From contig OX465582.1 of the NCBI GenBank assembly GCA_950022655.1, positions 90,301,801 through 90,365,800 of the forward strand: a stretch of 64,000 bases of DNA, in the 5' to 3' direction. Of this stretch, positions 61,521 through 64,000 are shown in pieces (position 1 is the stretch's first letter; every line of letters starts with the position of its first letter). The notes below the pieces were generated by a model. The model did not search any database. It saw nothing but the letters and a program-made list of their open reading frames with translations, and was not told the DNA's origin. This DNA comes from Alentia gelatinosa. Taxonomy: Eukaryota; Annelida; Polychaeta; Phyllodocida; Polynoidae. The position numbers were made by a program, and so were the translations under genes.

Positions 61521-61683
61521 AGGTATGTAATAATATTAACATCCAACCATGCTGTACAATTCACAGAACTCGATGGTAATTTACAGTTTGCACGGAACTT
61601 GGCGTAAACGCCTCGGTCCATACGAACTATAAATTACCATCTCATTCTATGAATTGTACAGCATGGTCAGGACGTTCTATATA
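61521..61683. mobile_element. Foldback palindrome, TATATACC subclass (copy g)
   Basis: AGGTATGTAATAATATTAAC + ATCCAACCATGCTGTACA mirrored to ATTGTACAGCATGGTCAGGA and CGTTCTATATAATTACC. Inner arms GAACTCGATGGTAATTTA / TAAATTACCATCTC. The tip is GGCGTAAACGCCTCGGTCC. It abuts the next element directly. Confidence 0.8.
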
Positions 61684-62034
61684 ATTACCTCACCCCTGAT
61701 ACAAGTTTAGCCATTGGAATAACATTGGAAAATATAGTCAATGATCATCCCCTTAAATTGACCATACTACGCCACGGCCATGGCGTAGTGAATTTAAGGT
61801 GAGGTTATATGGATTTGCTAAGTATATTCTAATTATTCTAAAATTGTGATGATATTTAATGTCATAGGAAGGGGTGAGATAAACCCAGAACGGCACTCGA
61901 ATCATAGAATACACAAAACTCCACTCGTTTTGATGGGCCATGATCATCACTCGGCTTCGCCTCGATGACAATTGCGGCCCATCCAAACTCGTGGATTATT
62001 GTCTATTTATATGATTCTCGATGCAGTTCTATAT
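61684..62034. mobile_element. Two-module foldback element (copy 10)
   Basis: Module A 61684-61884: TTACCTCACCCCTGATAC to AAGGGGTGAGATAAA, with the hairpin CTACGCCACGGCCATGGCGTAG. Module B 61887-62031: AGAACGGCACTCG.. / ..GATGCAGTTCT, tip CACTCGGCTTCGCCTCGATGAC. Close relative of 16008-16312. Confidence 0.85.
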
Positions 62035-62053
62035 AAGGCATTCCACTGTTCAC

Positions 62054-62598
62054 CAGAGGAGGTGTGAAGTACAGCGCCCCCTATCGTTTTGGCATGGACT
62101 CAAATGACAGCTGATCCTATGTATGATCCTATGTATAGCAAAAATAGGCTAACTAGTAACAGCTACTACATACAAACTGTTAGAGCTCTATCAAAAATCT
62201 TTTTAGATATTGATAGAGTGGCATCTAACTTATTCCAAACCACAATAGAGCTGAATAGAGCTCCACATTTTATGGTTGTTTTGTGTTGTGGAATACAGCC
62301 TTTTTTCTCGCAAATTCCAATTTGGTATGCGACAGGAAACCTTAGCCATAGCACAGGTATATGACATGTATATCACTAAATAGGCCCATGTCTTAGGTTT
62401 CTAACAATGTTTTGTTTATCAAAATCGGCCAGTTATCCATGACGCAAGAGCTATTTGCATTTTTCATGTTTTTGGTGGGGTTCTTCTCAGAGCTCCTTCC
62501 CCCTTGCTGGCATGTTTGAGAGTGGCACCGTGAGGCAGCCGCGATCGTATATATGAACCAAGTCGGTATAGGGGGCGCTGCGCTTCACACCTCCTCTG
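62054..62598. mobile_element. 545-bp MITE with a 9-bp target duplication
   Basis: Terminal inverted repeat of about 31 bp beginning CAGAGGAGGTGTGAAG and continuing CAGCGCCCCCTAT. Flanked by ACTGTTCAC on both sides (62045-62053 and 62599-62607). It could be an 8-bp duplication if one extra C belongs to the element. CAGAG ends with 8 bp would suggest hAT, and 9 bp would suggest Mutator-like. An internal frame (62089-62364) shows no transposase motif. Confidence 0.88.
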
Positions 62599-62607
62599 AC
62601 TGTTCAC

Positions 62608-62811
62608 CGTGGTCGCACTACCAGACACCAGCCAAACACACTGATTCCAAAACAGCTCTTGAGAATTCTTCTTTCAGCAGGAAAACATGCCCAAAAGGGG
62701 TCACGTGACATTGGCTGCTGCTAAAAGATGGAAATTGGAATGCAAACATGATACTGTGAGGGAGAATAACCACGCAAATACAGCTCTGTTCTGCCGACAG
62801 CCTGCAAATGT
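62608..62811 (+). other. Short single-copy segment with an ATG-initiated frame
   Basis: Between two MITEs, an ATG at 62687 opens a basic frame (MPKRGHVTLAAAKRWKLECK...) that continues into the next MITE. I do not recognise it. It might be a broken exon but there is no splice evidence. Confidence 0.2.
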
Positions 62812-63172
62812 GGCATTTCCACCTGCCGATTATGACCACCGATCATGGAATTTCGCACCGCCGACCGTTTATGTGACACATTCCGCGCAATAATCGTCAG
62901 GTGGGAAAAGAAATGGTCGATAATTTTTCTCTCCCACTTTATGCAATATGGCACCACTTTCCGACTTCTGCACCAACTGACAAAATCAAAGCAAATTGAT
63001 TTAATAGGTGACAGTCTGCATTTTACAACCAAGTCGGTCAGCGTTCATCACATTTTTGAAGTGCAGGTCACTGATTATTTACCACCGACCTTTCATAAGG
63101 AGAATCACCGACCGACTTTTGTACAGCGTGAAAATTATTGGTGAGGTTTCAGTTGGCAGGTGGAAACGCGGC
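62812..63172. mobile_element. MITE with GCATTTCCACCTGCCGA ends, copy 2
   Basis: Ends GCATTTCCACCTGCCGA and TTGGCAGGTGGAAACGC. Interior ATAATCGTCAGGTGGGAAAA, GACAAAATCAAAGCAAATTG and CACCGACCGACTTTTGTACA are shared with 40820-41300. Confidence 0.8.
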
Positions 63173-63224
63173 GCAAAACCCGTCATGACAATAAGACTCA
63201 CCATACTCATATACGATTCAGGTA

Positions 63225-63330
63225 TCAAACACATGGCATGTTCATCATTGGTTAATGGGCGTGGAATTATGAATAAATGATAATCAAAATATTTGGTTTT
63301 CATCAAGTTTTCTTTACCAATCAACCAGCC
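63225..63330 (+). repeat. Dispersed repeat F6, fragment
   Basis: GCATGTTCATCATTGGTTAATGG and GAATTATGAATAAATGATAA correspond to the start of the F6 repeat. The rest is absent. Confidence 0.5.
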
Positions 63331-64000
63331 ACTTTAGAACAGCCTCTGTAGAGTCAAAATATAAAGTATTTTCCATGAAAACGGCACCAAGTATTTGAGT
63401 TCCTCGAAATGTCGGTCGGTGGTGCCACCGACAGCACAGTATCAACTGAAGGTGCACTGTTTACCTTGTTTTCCTTTTACAAGTTCACCGATTTAATGGT
63501 TATGCTGAATCTAGATTAGTAGATACCTGATCTTAGAATATAAATTTGATTATTTTTAGTCCAATGCGATCGGAAGGAGACTAAGCTGCATATTGGCTTA
63601 TCAATATCATTGAGCATAATGAACTCTAAAATTTTTGTCTGTCCTGTTTGTATGTCCGTATCCTGTTTGTTTTTTCTCCAATTTGATAAGAACTGTTCAT
63701 CATATATGTAAAGCTTATAACAACGAATCATATTTACTACTCAAACTTATGCGTTTATGCATGATATTATATATAAGATGTAAGAGTGACCATTAAAGAG
63801 AGAATATGAACTTTCAAAGACCAACCGCGTCAGATGACCAGTTGGCATATGAACATTAAGGTCCTCTTAGTATCGGTAGACAATGAAGTGGTTTTGATTT
63901 GTTTTTCCGGAAATCAATGTATTCTGTTGCTGTTTGGAATCGTGCAAGGAAGAGCGCTCCTTTTAGGATGCGATTGTACACTATCCTCTTAATACCTGAA
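63331..64000. other. Unassigned stretch to window end
   Basis: AT-rich, containing one GTCGGTCGGTGGTGCCACCGAC hairpin near 63412 of the CACCTGCCGA group. No gene supported. Confidence 0.5.

Noticed and set aside
61276..61522. CpG-rich ORF ending near a CAG|GTATGT site as an internal exon
   Set aside because: The frame stops at 61509 before the donor-like site, and that site is the terminus of a foldback element.
62089..62364. 91-codon plus-strand frame inside the 545-bp MITE as a transposase
   Set aside because: Too short, no DDE or zinc-finger motif, and overlapped by an equally open minus-strand frame.

Overview
This window looks like gene-poor, repeat-dense nuclear DNA from an animal, most likely a marine invertebrate. 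Three things point that way. It carries an Ngaro-type (DIRS-order) tyrosine-recombinase retrotransposon, a vertebrate/invertebrate-style TTAGGG-like array, and long introns-or-intergenic DNA full of short inverted-repeat elements and minisatellites. There are no bacterial operons, rRNA, tRNA or CRISPR signals. I cannot name the species.

Layout. 1-7.6 kb: minisatellites (37, 20, 11 and 33 bp units), a truncated LINE tail, foldback elements and a 540-bp solo LTR with a 4-bp target duplication. 7.6-15.6 kb: dispersed repeats, three tandem copies of a 743-bp unit, a CpG-rich promoter-like stretch (12.4-12.96 kb), and a second LINE tail with the end of its reverse-transcriptase ORF. 16-22.5 kb: foldback elements, a minisatellite abutting a strong CpG island at 18.0-18.2 kb, and 73-bp and 32-bp arrays. 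22.6-26.6 kb: a TTAA-flanked piggyBac-like non-autonomous element built around a hairpin minisatellite, then two more minisatellites. 26.6-44.5 kb: a dense field of MITEs, including one carrying a degenerate telomeric array. 44.5-47.3 kb: a CpG-rich patch and a pyrimidine-rich array. 48.7-55 kb: a DIRS-like RT fragment and a nearly complete Ngaro element on the minus strand (gag, RT-RNase H, tyrosine recombinase, split direct repeats). 55-64 kb: more duplications and MITEs, plus a possible bidirectional promoter near 61.0-61.1 kb.

The only convincing protein-coding genes are those of the Ngaro element, plus the LINE ORF2 tail. They would work together as one retrotransposition unit: Gag packages the RNA, RT-RNase H copies it, and the recombinase integrates a circular DNA whose joint is encoded by the A1/B1-A2/B2 repeats. 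The recombinase is split by a frameshift, so this copy is probably not autonomous now. Host-gene evidence is limited to promoter-like islands.

The most unusual pattern is a recurring two-module foldback architecture, with at least a dozen copies. Each copy has a long palindrome (module B). Arms differ between subfamilies, but many tips carry a shared motif close to CTCGGCTNTCGCCTCG. The palindrome is joined to a 65-390 bp module (A) bounded by its own short inverted repeat (TTTATCYYACCCC, or TATATACC variants). One copy inserted into a low-complexity array shows that A and B move as a single unit.
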